Assembly (NCBI RefSeq): GCF_000764535.1
Contig: NZ_CP009571.1
Coordinates: 3,095,001 to 3,159,000, forward strand
DNA from: Sphingomonas taxi
GTDB taxonomy: Bacteria; Pseudomonadota; Alphaproteobacteria; Sphingomonadales; Sphingomonadaceae
DNA: 64,000 nucleotides
Direction: 5' to 3'
This document shows, piece by piece, positions 50,566 through 58,773 of this stretch. Below the pieces are notes generated by a model. That model made no database searches, had not been told where the DNA came from, and worked only from the letters and a program-made list of their open reading frames with translations. The first letter of the stretch is position 1, and every line of letters starts with the position of its first letter. Position numbers and translations under genes: made by a program.

Positions 50566-53500
50566 TCAATGGAAATCGCGTGACGGGGGCATGATGCGCA
50601 CATCGCGCGGATGCTGGCCACGCGGGTCGCGGCTGCTGATGGGCTTGGGACGGATCACCTCGTCGACCGGCAGCAGCGGCGTCTCGGCGTTGTAGTCCGA
50701 GGACAGCCGCCGCAGCTCCACGCTGCGATCATAGGCCTTGACCGTCATCAGGTGGATCACGCCTTCCTCGCTGCGCTGGATCACGCCTTCCAGCACCAGC
50801 AGCCGCGCCGCCATCACCGCGCGCCGGTTCGCCTCGAAATCGCGCGCCCACATCAGCGCGTTGGTGACGCCGGTCTCGTCCTCGATCGTCACGAAGATCG
50901 CATTGCCCTTGCCCGGCCGCTGGCGGACCAGCACGACGCCGGCGATCCGCGCGCGCCGCCCGTCCCGGAGCCGCCCCGCCTGCGCGCTGGAGACGATCCC
51001 CTCGGCGGCGAACAGCGGCCGCAGGAAGCGCATCGGATGGTCCTTCAGCGACAGCCGCGTCGTCTGGTAATCCGCCGCGACCTCCTCGCTCGCCGGCATC
51101 GCGGGAAGCTGCGCATCGACCTCGCGGCCGAGTTCGGGCGCGTCCGCCGCGGCGAACAATGCGAGCTGCTTGGGCGGGGTGCGCCGCACCTCCCACAAGG
51201 CATCGCGCCGGCCGAGCGCGATCGAACCGAAGGCATCGGCATCGGCGAGCAGGTCGAGGCCGCGCTTGGGCAGTCCGGCGCGCGCCGCCACCGCCTCGAT
51301 ATCGGCGAACGCCCCCGCCGCGCGCGCCGCGACCAGATCCGTCGCCCACGTCTCGCGAAAGCCGTCGATCTGCCGAAAGCCGAGCCGGATCGCGAGCCCG
51401 CCATCGTCGAGCGGTTCGAGCGCATTGTCCCAGCCGCTGGCGTTGACGTCGATCGGCCGCACGACGACGTCATGCGCGCGCGCATCCTGCACCAATTGCG
51501 CCGGCGCATAGAAACCCATCGGTTGCGAATTGAGGATCGCGCAGCCGAACACCGCCGGGTGGAAGCATTTGATCCACGACGACACGTAGACCAGCCGCGC
51601 AAACGACAGCGCATGGCTTTCGGGAAAGCCGTAGCTGCCGAAGCCCTCGATCTGCTTGTAGCAGCGCATCGCGAAGTCGCGTTCGTAGCCGCGGCGGACC
51701 ATCCCCTCGACCAATTTGGCCTGGAAATCCTCCATGCCGCCGACGTTGCGGAACGTCGCCATCGCGCGACGCAGCTGGTTCGCCTCGCCCGGCGTGAATT
51801 CCGCCGCGACGATCGCGAGTTTCATCGCCTGTTCCTGGAACAGCGGCACGCCATAGGTCTCGCGGAGCAGATTGCGCAGCTCGTCGGGATCGTGCGGCGG
51901 ATGCGGCGCGGGAAATTCGGGGATCTCCTTGCCCGCCCGGCGACGCAGATAGGGATGGACCATATCGCCCTCGATCGGCCCCGGCCGGACGATCGCCACC
52001 TGCACCACCAGATCGTACAATTTGCGCGGGCGCAGCCGCGGCAGCATGTTGATCTGCGCGCGGCTCTCGACCTGGAACACGCCGATGCTGTCGCCCTTGC
52101 ACAGCATGTCGTAGACCGGCGGATCGTCCGGCGGGATGCTGTCGAGATCGTGGCTCTCCAGCCCGTTGTCGCGCATCAGGTCGAACGCCTTGCGGATGCA
52201 GGTCAGCATGCCGAGCGCGAGGATGTCGACCTTCATGATCTTCAGTTCGTCGATATCGTCCTTGTCCCATTCGATGAAGGTCCGGTCCGCCATCGCGCCG
52301 TGATGGATCGGCACCGTCTCGTCCAATCGCCCCTGCGTCAGCACGTAGCCGCCGACGTGCTGCGAGAGATGGCGGGGGAATTTGATCAGCCGATCGACCG
52401 TGTCGCGCAGCCGCGCGATCTCGGGATTGTCGACGGTAAATCCGGTCTCGCCGAGGTGTTTGGATTCGAACCGGTCGGCGAAGCTGCCCCAGACGGTGCT
52501 GGTCAGCCGCTGCGTCACGTCCTCGCTCAGGCCCAGCACTTTGCCCGCCTCGCGCACCGCGCTGCGCGGGCGGTAATGGATGACGGTCGCCGCGATCGCC
52601 GCGCGATGCCGGCCATAGCGGCGATAGATATATTGCATCACCTCCTCGCGCCGCTCGTGCTCGAAGTCGATGTCGATATCGGGCGGCTCGTCGCGCTCGG
52701 CGGAGACGAAGCGCGAGAAGAGCAGGTCGTAGCGCATCGGATCGACCGAGGTGACGCCGAGCAGCCAGCAGACCGCGGAATTCGCCGCCGATCCGCGACC
52801 CTGGCAGAGAATCGGCGGATCGCATTCCTCGCGCGCGAAGCGGACGATGTCGTGCACCGTGAGGAAGTAGAAAGCATATTGGCGCTCGGCGATCAGCGGC
52901 AGTTCCTCGTCGAGCAGCTTTTGCAGACGCGCCGGTATCCCCTCGGGAAAGCGCTTGCGGGCCGCAGCATACGTGATGTGCTCCAGCCACGCCTGTGGCG
53001 CCCAGCCCGCCGGCACCGGCTCGTGCGGATATTCATAGGCGAGATCGGTCAGCGTGAAGGCGATGCGGTCGAGGATGCGCCCGCTCTCCGCGACCGCCTG
53101 CGGCAGATCGGCGAACAGCCGCGCCATTTCCTCGCCCGATTTCAGATGGCGTTCGCCGTTGGCGGCGAGCCGGCGCCCGGCCGCGCGGATCGTCGTGCCG
53201 AGGCGGATGCAGGTGAGCACGTCGTGCAGCGGTCGATCGGCCGGTTCGGCGTACAGCGCGTCGCCGGTGGCGAGCAGCGGCACGCCCATCGCCTGCGCGA
53301 GCCGGGCATGCTGCGCCAACCGACGACGGTCGCGCCCGGCGCGTGGCATCGTCACGCCCAACCAGACCCGATCCGGCGCGGCGCCGGCGAGGCGTCGGAT
53401 CGTCTCGCCGAGCCCCGCATCGCTGCGTGGCGGCGGCAGCATCGCCCCGTCGCGCGCCTCGTGCGGACGGGCGCTCGATGCGGGAAGCACGATCAGCAGC

Positions 53501-53895
53501 AGGTCGTCGAGATGCCGCAGCAGGTCGCCGAAGCCGAGGATGCAATCGCCCTTCACCGCACGCAAATTGCCCATCGTCAGCAGGCGCGTCAGCCGCCCCC
53601 AGCCGTGCCGCGTCGTCGGATAGGCGACGATATCGGGCGTACCGTCGGCGAACACCAGCCGCGCGCCGACCACCAGTTTGAAGTCGATATCGGCGAAGCC
53701 GCCCTCGATCGCCCGTGCACGGATCAGCCGCAGCGCCTTGTGCGCCCGTACCACCCCGGCGACGGTGTTGCGGTCGGCGATGCCGATGCCGGCATGGCCC
53801 AGCGCCACCGCCTGCGCGATCATGTCCTCGCCATGGCTCGCGCCCTCGAGGAACGAGAAATTGGTCGCCGCGACGAGTTCGGCGAATGCGGTCAT
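50566..53895 (-). CDS. dnaE2: Error-prone DNA polymerase III alpha subunit
   Basis: DnaE2 (ImuC) is the C-family polymerase of the SOS mutasome that carries out translesion synthesis. The 1109-residue protein has the N-terminal PHP domain (FAELVAATNFSFLEGASHGE, GIGIADRNTVAGVVRAHKAL), the palm with the catalytic acids in PPDIDIDFEHERREEVMQYI, and the fingers and beta-binding region (GPIEGDMVHPYLRRRAGKEI, GFGSYGFPESHALSFARLVY). A C-terminal OB fold follows (RIAGVVLVRQRPGKGNAIFV). Start chosen at MTAFAELVAATNFSFLEG, since the upstream in-frame part is Arg-rich antisense of imuB. It is last in the imuA-imuB-dnaE2 operon, 22 bases after imuB. Confidence 0.96.
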   Translation of the reverse strand: MTAFAELVAATNFSFLEGASHGEDMIAQAVALGHAGIGIADRNTVAGVVRAHKALRLIRARAIEGGFADIDFKLVVGARLVFADGTPDIVAYPTTRHGWGRLTRLLTMGNLRAVKGDCILGFGDLLRHLDDLLLIVLPASSARPHEARDGAMLPPPRSDAGLGETIRRLAGAAPDRVWLGVTMPRAGRDRRRLAQHARLAQAMGVPLLATGDALYAEPADRPLHDVLTCIRLGTTIRAAGRRLAANGERHLKSGEEMARLFADLPQAVAESGRILDRIAFTLTDLAYEYPHEPVPAGWAPQAWLEHITYAAARKRFPEGIPARLQKLLDEELPLIAERQYAFYFLTVHDIVRFAREECDPPILCQGRGSAANSAVCWLLGVTSVDPMRYDLLFSRFVSAERDEPPDIDIDFEHERREEVMQYIYRRYGRHRAAIAATVIHYRPRSAVREAGKVLGLSEDVTQRLTSTVWGSFADRFESKHLGETGFTVDNPEIARLRDTVDRLIKFPRHLSQHVGGYVLTQGRLDETVPIHHGAMADRTFIEWDKDDIDELKIMKVDILALGMLTCIRKAFDLMRDNGLESHDLDSIPPDDPPVYDMLCKGDSIGVFQVESRAQINMLPRLRPRKLYDLVVQVAIVRPGPIEGDMVHPYLRRRAGKEIPEFPAPHPPHDPDELRNLLRETYGVPLFQEQAMKLAIVAAEFTPGEANQLRRAMATFRNVGGMEDFQAKLVEGMVRRGYERDFAMRCYKQIEGFGSYGFPESHALSFARLVYVSSWIKCFHPAVFGCAILNSQPMGFYAPAQLVQDARAHDVVVRPIDVNASGWDNALEPLDDGGLAIRLGFRQIDGFRETWATDLVAARAAGAFADIEAVAARAGLPKRGLDLLADADAFGSIALGRRDALWEVRRTPPKQLALFAAADAPELGREVDAQLPAMPASEEVAADYQTTRLSLKDHPMRFLRPLFAAEGIVSSAQAGRLRDGRRARIAGVVLVRQRPGKGNAIFVTIEDETGVTNALMWARDFEANRRAVMAARLLVLEGVIQRSEEGVIHLMTVKAYDRSVELRRLSSDYNAETPLLPVDEVIRPKPISSRDPRGQHPRDVRIMPPSRDFH

Positions 53896-53917
53896 CGGCG
53901 ATCGCCGTCCGCCACGC

Positions 53918-55486
53918 TCACGCGAACAACCCGTGCAGATACCAGCGCGGATGCGCCTGTTCGTCGTGCAGGCCGTGGCGGAAGATCCAGAAGCGGCGGC
54001 CGCGGCGATCCTCGACGCGATAGTAATCGCGCGTCGGGATCGCGGCGTCGTGGCGGCGCCACCATTCGCCGGCGATCCGCTCCGGCCCTTCCGACCGCGC
54101 CACCTCATGCACCCGCCGCCGCCAGCGGAAGCGATGCGGCGGACCGTCCGGCACTTCGGCCATCACGCTCTCGATCAATTGCGGCGGGTCGAACAGATAG
54201 ATCGGGCGCAGCGGCGGCTCGCCGTCCTCGGTCGCCGGCCACGCGCTCGCCGGCGTGTCCGCGGTGGCGGGCAGCATCAATTCGGCCTGTTCGGGGATAT
54301 GACTGTCGCGCGATCCGAAGCGCCGCACCCGGCCGCGGCCGAGCCGGGTCGAGAGCTGGTCGACGAGCTGTGCGACCTGCCCCGCCCCGGCGCCGGTCTC
54401 GCGCGCGCTGGCACCGCCCTCCAGCCGCAATTGCGCCGCGTCGAGCCGCTCGGCGAGCGCGACGTCGAGCCGCACGAGGTCGTAACCGAACCCCGGATCG
54501 AGCGGATCGGCGAGACTGTCGATCCGCTCGGCGAACAGCCGCATCAGCAAGGCCACGTCGCGCGTCGGCTGACCGGTCTCGACGCGCAGCGACTGGATAT
54601 GGCCATCGGCACGGAACAGCCGCGCCTCCCAGCGCCGGCCGCCCTGCTGCCGCTCCGCCAGCGTCCCGGCAGCGTCCGCGGCGAGATCCTCGAGCACCTC
54701 CAGAGCGTATTCGGTACGCGCGATCGGCTCGGCGAAGCGGCGCTCGACCGCGACCGGTGCGACGCGCACCCGCGGCTTGACCGGCGCCTTGTGATCGCCC
54801 GCCAGCCGACGCACCGCGGTCGCCGCCTCCTCGCCGAAGCGTGCGGCGATCCCCGCCAGCGGCCGCGCCATCACGTCGCCGACCGTCTTGAGCCCGGCCC
54901 GGGTCAGCGCCACCGTCGCATCCGCATCCAGCTCCAGCGCCGCCACCGGCAGCCGCTTGACCGCGCGGGTCTCGTCGGGCGCCGGCGCGCCGGCATAACG
55001 GGCGAGCGCCCGCGCGATCTCGGGCGTGTCGCCGAAGGCATGGCGGGCGAGGATGCCACGCCGCGCCATCCGCGCCTCGGCATCCGCCGCCAGCGCACGC
55101 TCGCCGTCAAAGGCATGCGCGCAGCCGGCGATGTCGATCACCAGCGCGTCGGGCGGCATCAGCGCCACCGTCGGACTGTAACGCGTGCAGCCGTCCGCCA
55201 GCCGTTCCAGCCAGTCCATATCGGCATGCGGATCGGCGGGGAACACCTCGAGCTCGGGCACCCGCGCCCGCGCATCCGCGAGGGTCAGCCCCGGCTCCAG
55301 CCCGATCCGCGCCGCGGCGAGATCGGTCGCGGTCAGCCGCACGGCATTGCCGACGGTCTCGACGAAGGCGACCGGCGTCTCACCCCGTCCGGCGAACAGG
55401 TGCGGCCGGGTGGCGCGCAGCCGCTCGACCGGGAGCCACGGAAAAACCAGCGCCAGATAGCGACGCTCCACGGAAACTCTTGGCAT
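53918..55486 (-). CDS. imuB: ImuB, Y-family polymerase-like mutasome protein
   Basis: A 522-residue protein with Y-family polymerase fold (RRYLALVFPWLPVERLRATR, PGLTLADARARVPELEVFPA, YSPTVALMPPDALVIDIAGC) that bridges ImuA and DnaE2 through the beta clamp. ImuB proteins lack the full catalytic acid set, and the usual first Asp position here is in FPWLP, consistent with an inactive polymerase. Start at MPRVSVERRY gives a 107-base overlap with the end of imuA. A GTG one codon earlier is possible. Confidence 0.93.
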   Translation of the reverse strand: MPRVSVERRYLALVFPWLPVERLRATRPHLFAGRGETPVAFVETVGNAVRLTATDLAAARIGLEPGLTLADARARVPELEVFPADPHADMDWLERLADGCTRYSPTVALMPPDALVIDIAGCAHAFDGERALAADAEARMARRGILARHAFGDTPEIARALARYAGAPAPDETRAVKRLPVAALELDADATVALTRAGLKTVGDVMARPLAGIAARFGEEAATAVRRLAGDHKAPVKPRVRVAPVAVERRFAEPIARTEYALEVLEDLAADAAGTLAERQQGGRRWEARLFRADGHIQSLRVETGQPTRDVALLMRLFAERIDSLADPLDPGFGYDLVRLDVALAERLDAAQLRLEGGASARETGAGAGQVAQLVDQLSTRLGRGRVRRFGSRDSHIPEQAELMLPATADTPASAWPATEDGEPPLRPIYLFDPPQLIESVMAEVPDGPPHRFRWRRRVHEVARSEGPERIAGEWWRRHDAAIPTRDYYRVEDRRGRRFWIFRHGLHDEQAHPRWYLHGLFA

Positions 55487-56153
55487 CACGATCCCACTCC
55501 ACGCGCCAGCGCTGCCCCGCGGGGCCGCCGCGCCGGCGCAGACATTCCACATCGAAGGCGGCGAAGCCCGGCGCGCCCGCGCCCGTGCCCTGGTCGAGCG
55601 CGATCGACGGCACCGCCGCCACGCCCCAGCGCGTCGCCGCCGCACTTGCGGTCGGCGCGGCACCGATACGCAGCGACAGGACGGTGACGCCCGACGATTC
55701 GGCGGCGAGCATCAACCGCCGCGTCGCGGTGAGATCGAAGCCCGGCGCGCGGCCGACGCTTTCGACCAGCACCGTCCCTAGCCCCGGACAGCGCGCCGCA
55801 TCCGCCGCAGCGCGCAGCAGCGCCGCCTCGTCCGCGACGATTCCCAGCACCAGCGACTCGGCGGACAGGCCGAGTTCGATCAGCCCGCTGGCATGCAGCC
55901 GCCCCTGCGTCCGCTCGCACGCCTCGGTACGCAGCCACAGCAGCGGCATGGCCCGCGCCGCCAGCGCGACGGCGATGCCGAAGCCCGCGCCGCTCGGCCC
56001 ATCGCCCTCTTCGACCGCATAGATTTCATGCAGTTGCGCACCCGTCAGCCCGTGCGCCAGCCAAGCGTCGACCGGCGCCGCGGCACCTTGCGCAGCGCCG
56101 TCACCGGCGGCAAGGCGCCGCAAACGGGCGATCAGGGCGGACGAGTCGCTCAT
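55380..56153 (-). CDS. imuA: ImuA, SOS mutasome accessory protein
   Basis: A 257-residue RecA-fold-like protein of the ImuA family, first gene of the SOS-induced translesion cassette. Segments LTGAQLHEIYAVEEGDGPSG, ALAARAMPLLWLRTEACERT and RRLMLAAESSGVTVLSLRIG resemble the truncated RecA core, and no intact Walker A is visible. Start at MSDSSALIARLRR, with a LexA-type GTTC-N7-GTTC just upstream. A longer in-frame extension would run into the tRNA-Gly and is spurious. The last 35 residues overlap the imuB start region. Confidence 0.92.
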   Translation of the reverse strand: MSDSSALIARLRRLAAGDGAAQGAAAPVDAWLAHGLTGAQLHEIYAVEEGDGPSGAGFGIAVALAARAMPLLWLRTEACERTQGRLHASGLIELGLSAESLVLGIVADEAALLRAAADAARCPGLGTVLVESVGRAPGFDLTATRRLMLAAESSGVTVLSLRIGAAPTASAAATRWGVAAVPSIALDQGTGAGAPGFAAFDVECLRRRGGPAGQRWRVEWDRDAKSFRGASLSGAGFSVAPGRAAARHPAAPVRRTG

Positions 56154-56157
56154 AAAT

Positions 56158-56172
56158 GTTCTTGTAATGTTC
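56158..56172. promoter_or_regulatory. LexA box (GTTC-N7-GTTC) before imuA
   Basis: GTTC TTGTAAT GTTC is an exact match to the direct-repeat LexA site described for alphaproteobacteria (GTTCN7GTTC). It lies 4 bases from the imuA start codon, where bound LexA would block transcription or its start. The imuA-imuB-dnaE2 cassette is a known LexA target in other alphaproteobacteria. Confidence 0.85.
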
Positions 56173-56306
56173 TTATGACTGAGTCGCCAAGCCGAAATCG
56201 TGTTGCTGATTTTGTACGATTGCTGTTGCAGCCCCGGAAAAGCGCTGCTAGTGGCGCGCCTCACCCAAACGGTGGCTAGCATGAGCAGCCGTTTCAAGGC
56301 GCCAGA

Positions 56307-56381
56307 GCGGGCGTAGCTCAGGGGTAGAGCACAACCTTGCCAAGGTTGGGGTCGAGGGTTCGAATCCCTTCGCCCGCTCCA
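56307..56381 (+). tRNA. tRNA-Gly (GCC)
   Basis: The sequence folds as a full cloverleaf with acceptor stem GCGGGCG/CGCCCGC, D arm GCTC AGGGGTA GAGC, anticodon stem CAACC/GGTTG with anticodon GCC (56339-56341), T arm GAGGGTTCGAATCCCTT and an encoded CCA end. No introns or mismatches are seen. It is the boundary between core genes and an accessory region, so its 3' end is a likely integration target. Confidence 0.97.
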
Positions 56382-56519
56382 GTTTTCTACAGTGTTTGCA
56401 GCCACTTAGAGGCTGGCCGCCGAGGCCAAGGGTAGCAGCTTACGGCTATGGGGTAACGGTGGGGTACCTCGCAGGGGTTAGCTTGCATAAGCTGATCGGA
56501 AGATGCTGCCGAGCGCCGG
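56382..56519. other. Post-tRNA segment, probable attachment flank
   Basis: This 138-base stretch directly after the tRNA-Gly contains no gene but holds two TGGGGTA heptamers (see next entry). Composition changes here from core to lower GC. I interpret it as the element side of an attachment site. The matching second copy of the tRNA 3' end is not in the window. Confidence 0.45.
56449..56466. repeat. Paired TGGGGTA repeats, integrase arm-site-like
   Basis: TGGGGTA occurs at 56449-56455 and again at 56460-56466, exactly 11 bases (one helical turn) apart, about 70 bases from the tRNA end. Repeats like this beside tRNA genes are typical of arm-type binding sites for tyrosine integrases. No integrase gene is in the window, so this is inference. 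Confidence 0.45.
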
Positions 56520-57083
56520 CTACGCTCTTCGTTTGAACGCCATACGCTTTTCGACGCCCGTCATCCGACACCGCCACGTGCACAATGGCTCGCTAACGCC
56601 ATACTCGGCGGCGATCCATTCAATGGACGCGCCGCGGCTGCGATGATGTAGCAGCGCCGACTCTGGCAGGAGTAAAGCGCCTCCTAACCAGTCCGCTTCA
56701 TCTTCTTGATCCGCAGAATAGTCAGACAGCAGGACAAGACCGCTTGGGGAGACGCTCACCTCGGACGGAGCATGGTCCAGGTCGATATGCGCAATCTCAT
56801 GCATAAGCGTGGCCGCTCTGCGAGCGCGGCTCTGCGCCGAATTGAGCACGACCAAATGAACACCGTCTTCGACGAGGCTCATGCCGGACCAGCTATCTGG
56901 ATCATGCACGAGCAGCTGCCTCATGTGCACATCGGGCAACGCAAGATCCTTGGCTTCAAATACTAGAATGTCCCGATGGGCAGCATAAGCCCATGGGCAA
57001 AGCGGACCAAGCGCCGGTAAGCCAAGTTCCGTACGCGCGCTAAGCGCCCGACGCTCAGCGTCAGCTTTGAAGCCCCTGCGCAC
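56520..57083 (-). CDS. ImmA/IrrE-family metallopeptidase
   Basis: A 187-residue protein with the zinc-protease motif LMHEIAHIDLDH (HExxH) and a third ligand region in DQEDEADWLGGALLLPESAL, as in ImmA/IrrE proteins that cleave phage- or ICE-type repressors. The C-terminal part (EYGVSEPLCTWRCRMTGVEK) resembles the family's winged-helix tail. Its start lies one base from the stop of the XRE gene upstream on the same strand. The usual pair is a repressor (ImmR) plus its protease (ImmA), which controls the lifestyle of mobile elements. Confidence 0.88.
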   Translation of the reverse strand: MRRGFKADAERRALSARTELGLPALGPLCPWAYAAHRDILVFEAKDLALPDVHMRQLLVHDPDSWSGMSLVEDGVHLVVLNSAQSRARRAATLMHEIAHIDLDHAPSEVSVSPSGLVLLSDYSADQEDEADWLGGALLLPESALLHHRSRGASIEWIAAEYGVSEPLCTWRCRMTGVEKRMAFKRRA

Positions 57084-57084
57084 G

Positions 57085-57438
57085 CTAGTCTCCGCTCGTC
57101 AATTCTGATCGGGCACGCCGGGCGTTTTGCGCTGCCAGTATTAATGCGCCCAGCGAGGTTGCCGTCTCGGCGGAGACGGTGGGCTTCTTCCTGAAATGGG
57201 CGACGGCTCGTTTTGTCGCCGCTTGCCCCGCAGGACGTTCGACTCCTAGAAACTTCGCCGGGTCTACCTCCAGCCAGCGACAAATCTTCGCGAAGGTTCC
57301 AAGGTCAGGAAGGTTGCCGTTCTCCACGCGAGACAGGGTCGCAGGGCTAACGTCAGCCTCGGCGGCCGCAGCGCGTATCCCGCGCCCACCCCGCTTGCGC
57401 GCGATTAATCGCCCTAGCTCCTCGATAGGCAGCGTCAT
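57085..57438 (-). CDS. XRE-family repressor
   Basis: A 117-residue protein with an N-terminal helix-turn-helix: MTLPIEELGRLIARKRGGRG, IRAAAAEADVSPATLSRVEN and LPDLGTFAKICRWLEVDPAK. Start at MTLPIEELG, since the upstream in-frame extension falls in the control region. It is followed by the ImmA/IrrE-type gene. It probably represses the divergent genes and itself through the palindrome at 57482-57499 until removed by its protease partner. Confidence 0.85.
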   Translation of the reverse strand: MTLPIEELGRLIARKRGGRGIRAAAAEADVSPATLSRVENGNLPDLGTFAKICRWLEVDPAKFLGVERPAGQAATKRAVAHFRKKPTVSAETATSLGALILAAQNARRARSELTSGD

Positions 57439-57481
57439 AATGTCTCCAACCGTCCTTGACGCACGTGCAACACAGCGATAG

Positions 57482-57499
57482 TGTCTCACACGTAAGACA
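57482..57499. promoter_or_regulatory. Candidate operator for the XRE repressor
   Basis: TGTCTCACACGTAAGACA is an imperfect palindrome (TGTCT/AGACA arms with AC..GT inside) 44 bases upstream of the XRE start. A related half-site CCTTACATCTGAAAC lies at 57532-57536 and onward. Position between the repressor and the divergent small-gene set fits an operator; binding is inferred. Confidence 0.4.
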
Positions 57500-57604
57500 A
57501 GTCGCCTCTCGGACGAAACTGCCTTACATCTGAAACGGACGAATCACTTCCGCCTCTTTGTGTCAAGCGAAAGTGTCGGCCACCAAGGTGAAGGAACTGC
57601 AAGA

Positions 57605-57829
57605 ATGAGTGGTAAGAATCAGTATGTCGTTCGGAACGGCGGCGGTTGGGGCGTGCGCGGCGAGGGCAATAGCCGTCTCACCGGCTCATATGACACCCAG
57701 GCTGCCGCGATCGCCCGCGGCCGCGAAATTGCCCAGAATCAGGGTGCCGAGCTTCGCATCCAGGGCCGCGATGGCCAGTTCCGCGAGTCGTGGTCCTATG
57801 GGCACGACCCGTTCCCGCCCGAGGGCTAA
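57605..57829 (+). CDS. DUF2188 domain protein
   Basis: A 74-residue basic-acidic protein: MSGKNQYVVRNGGGWGVRGE, then SYDTQAAAIARGREIAQNQG and AELRIQGRDGQFRESWSYGH. The pattern (a GWxV strand, a helix starting TQAAAI..A, then E-I/L-x-I/V-xxxxGxIRxxxSYG) matches DUF2188. These short alpha-beta domains are found in many bacteria, and their role is unknown. Start chosen where homology begins; an upstream in-frame ATG is possible but poorly supported. A strong terminator follows it. Confidence 0.8.
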   Translation: MSGKNQYVVRNGGGWGVRGEGNSRLTGSYDTQAAAIARGREIAQNQGAELRIQGRDGQFRESWSYGHDPFPPEG

Positions 57830-57837
57830 CAAGACTT

Positions 57838-57865
57838 GAGGGGTCGCGAGAGCGGCCCCTCTTTT
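57838..57865 (+). terminator. Intrinsic terminator after DUF2188 gene
   Basis: Stem GAGGGGTCGC / GCGGCCCCTC (one G-U pair) with a GAGA tetraloop and a TTTT tail, 8 bases after the stop. It should end the DUF2188 transcript before the zinc-ribbon-like gene. Confidence 0.88.
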
Positions 57866-57896
57866 ACAATCGTCTGTTTACGACAGGAGTACTTCA

Positions 57897-58142
57897 ATGG
57901 CTTGGTATGTTGCCGGCACAAACGTCTCGACCTGCGACGGTTCGGAAGCTGTCTGGAAGACTGAATACGGTCCGGCGCAGACCGTGCCGCTTTCAGGCAT
58001 ATACAAATGCCAGGGCTGCAAGAGAGAGGTCACCTCAAACGAAGGCGATCGATTCCCGCCCCAGAACCATCATCAGCACTCCGCTGCGCAAGGGTCGATC
58101 CGTTGGCGGCTGTTGGTCTGGACAAACACGAGTGGAAATTAG
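57897..58142 (+). CDS. Small zinc-ribbon-like protein
   Basis: An 81-residue protein, MAWYVAGTNVSTCDGSEAVW, then GIYKCQGCKREVTSNEGDRF and PPQNHHQHSAAQGSIRWRLL. The CxxC and the HHQH cluster look like a metal-binding knuckle. I recall similar short proteins (annotated protein L or zinc-ribbon) in proteobacteria, but no function is established. A good AGGAG ribosome site precedes the ATG. It lies alone between two small unknown genes. Confidence 0.75.
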   Translation: MAWYVAGTNVSTCDGSEAVWKTEYGPAQTVPLSGIYKCQGCKREVTSNEGDRFPPQNHHQHSAAQGSIRWRLLVWTNTSGN

Positions 58143-58260
58143 CGGATAGATCGAACTACCCGTCACTGGTCCACCCCCACCCGCAACATCAACCCAAGCA
58201 CCAACTCAGCGGCTCGGAGCCGCCGCCGCTCCCCGCCGCCGCACGCGCCAGGGAACGAGA

Positions 58261-58599
58261 ATGGCCGACCAGCTGCTCAACGGACTGTACAAGCTCGGCT
58301 TAGAGACGCGCTCCGGTGCCGAGCATGGCGTTGCCTACCTGCACGATGGCCGCCTGCGCGGCGGCGACAGCGGTATAGCCTACCTAGGCATCTACAGGCA
58401 GGACGAGCAAGAGTTCTCGGCCGACCTTTCGCTTATCCAGCACCGGCACGTACCGGGTGCAGTGCACGCCTTTAGGCTGAACGACGTCCGCGTAGAGCTG
58501 AACGGCGTAGTGGACGACGCCAATATGGTTAAGGTGCAGGGAGCAATTCTAAAGCAGCTGGTGCTGTTTACGATACGGCTTTCGCAAATGGCAGATTAG
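58261..58599 (+). CDS. GrlR-family regulatory-like protein
   Basis: A 112-residue beta-rich protein, MADQLLNGLYKLGLETRSGA, EHGVAYLHDGRLRGGDSGIA and LGIYRQDEQEFSADLSLIQH. The NGxYxLxF...GxG...DGxLxGGDSGIAYxGxY layout matches the GrlR family, named after the negative regulator of the LEE type III secretion genes of enteric pathogens. No GrlA or secretion genes are present, so its role here is unknown. Homologues in environmental bacteria are often encoded alone near mobile DNA. Confidence 0.8.
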   Translation: MADQLLNGLYKLGLETRSGAEHGVAYLHDGRLRGGDSGIAYLGIYRQDEQEFSADLSLIQHRHVPGAVHAFRLNDVRVELNGVVDDANMVKVQGAILKQLVLFTIRLSQMAD

Positions 58600-58626
58600 G
58601 GCTTTTAATCGCCGTGCCGGCAAGAC

Positions 58627-58773
58627 ATGCTCAAAGACTTAACGGCCTTGAGCGTTGAAGCGCTTTTGGAAGCGCAAAACGACTACAGCAATGTGAATTT
58701 ATTGCTTGCCAAGCATTCCGATATCCTCTGCAATTCAACTGGCAACGTGCTTACTAAGCCGCGGCTGCGCTAG
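58627..58773 (+). CDS. Very short hypothetical ORF
   Basis: A possible 48-residue product starting MLKDLTALSVEALLEAQNDY and ending NVLTKPRLR. The frame is intact and it lies 27 bases after the GrlR-like gene, but there is no clear ribosome site and its end overlaps the convergent HNH-like gene by 20 bases. It could be chance. Confidence 0.3.
   Translation: MLKDLTALSVEALLEAQNDYSNVNLLLAKHSDILCNSTGNVLTKPRLR

Noticed and set aside
50611..54780. Plus-strand open frame of over 1300 codons opposite dnaE2
   Set aside because: Shadow of the DnaE2 and ImuB coding regions, without motifs.
56154..56405. N-terminal extension of imuA containing RRDSNPRPQPWQG
   Set aside because: This peptide is the antisense translation of the tRNA-Gly gene, a well-known annotation artefact.
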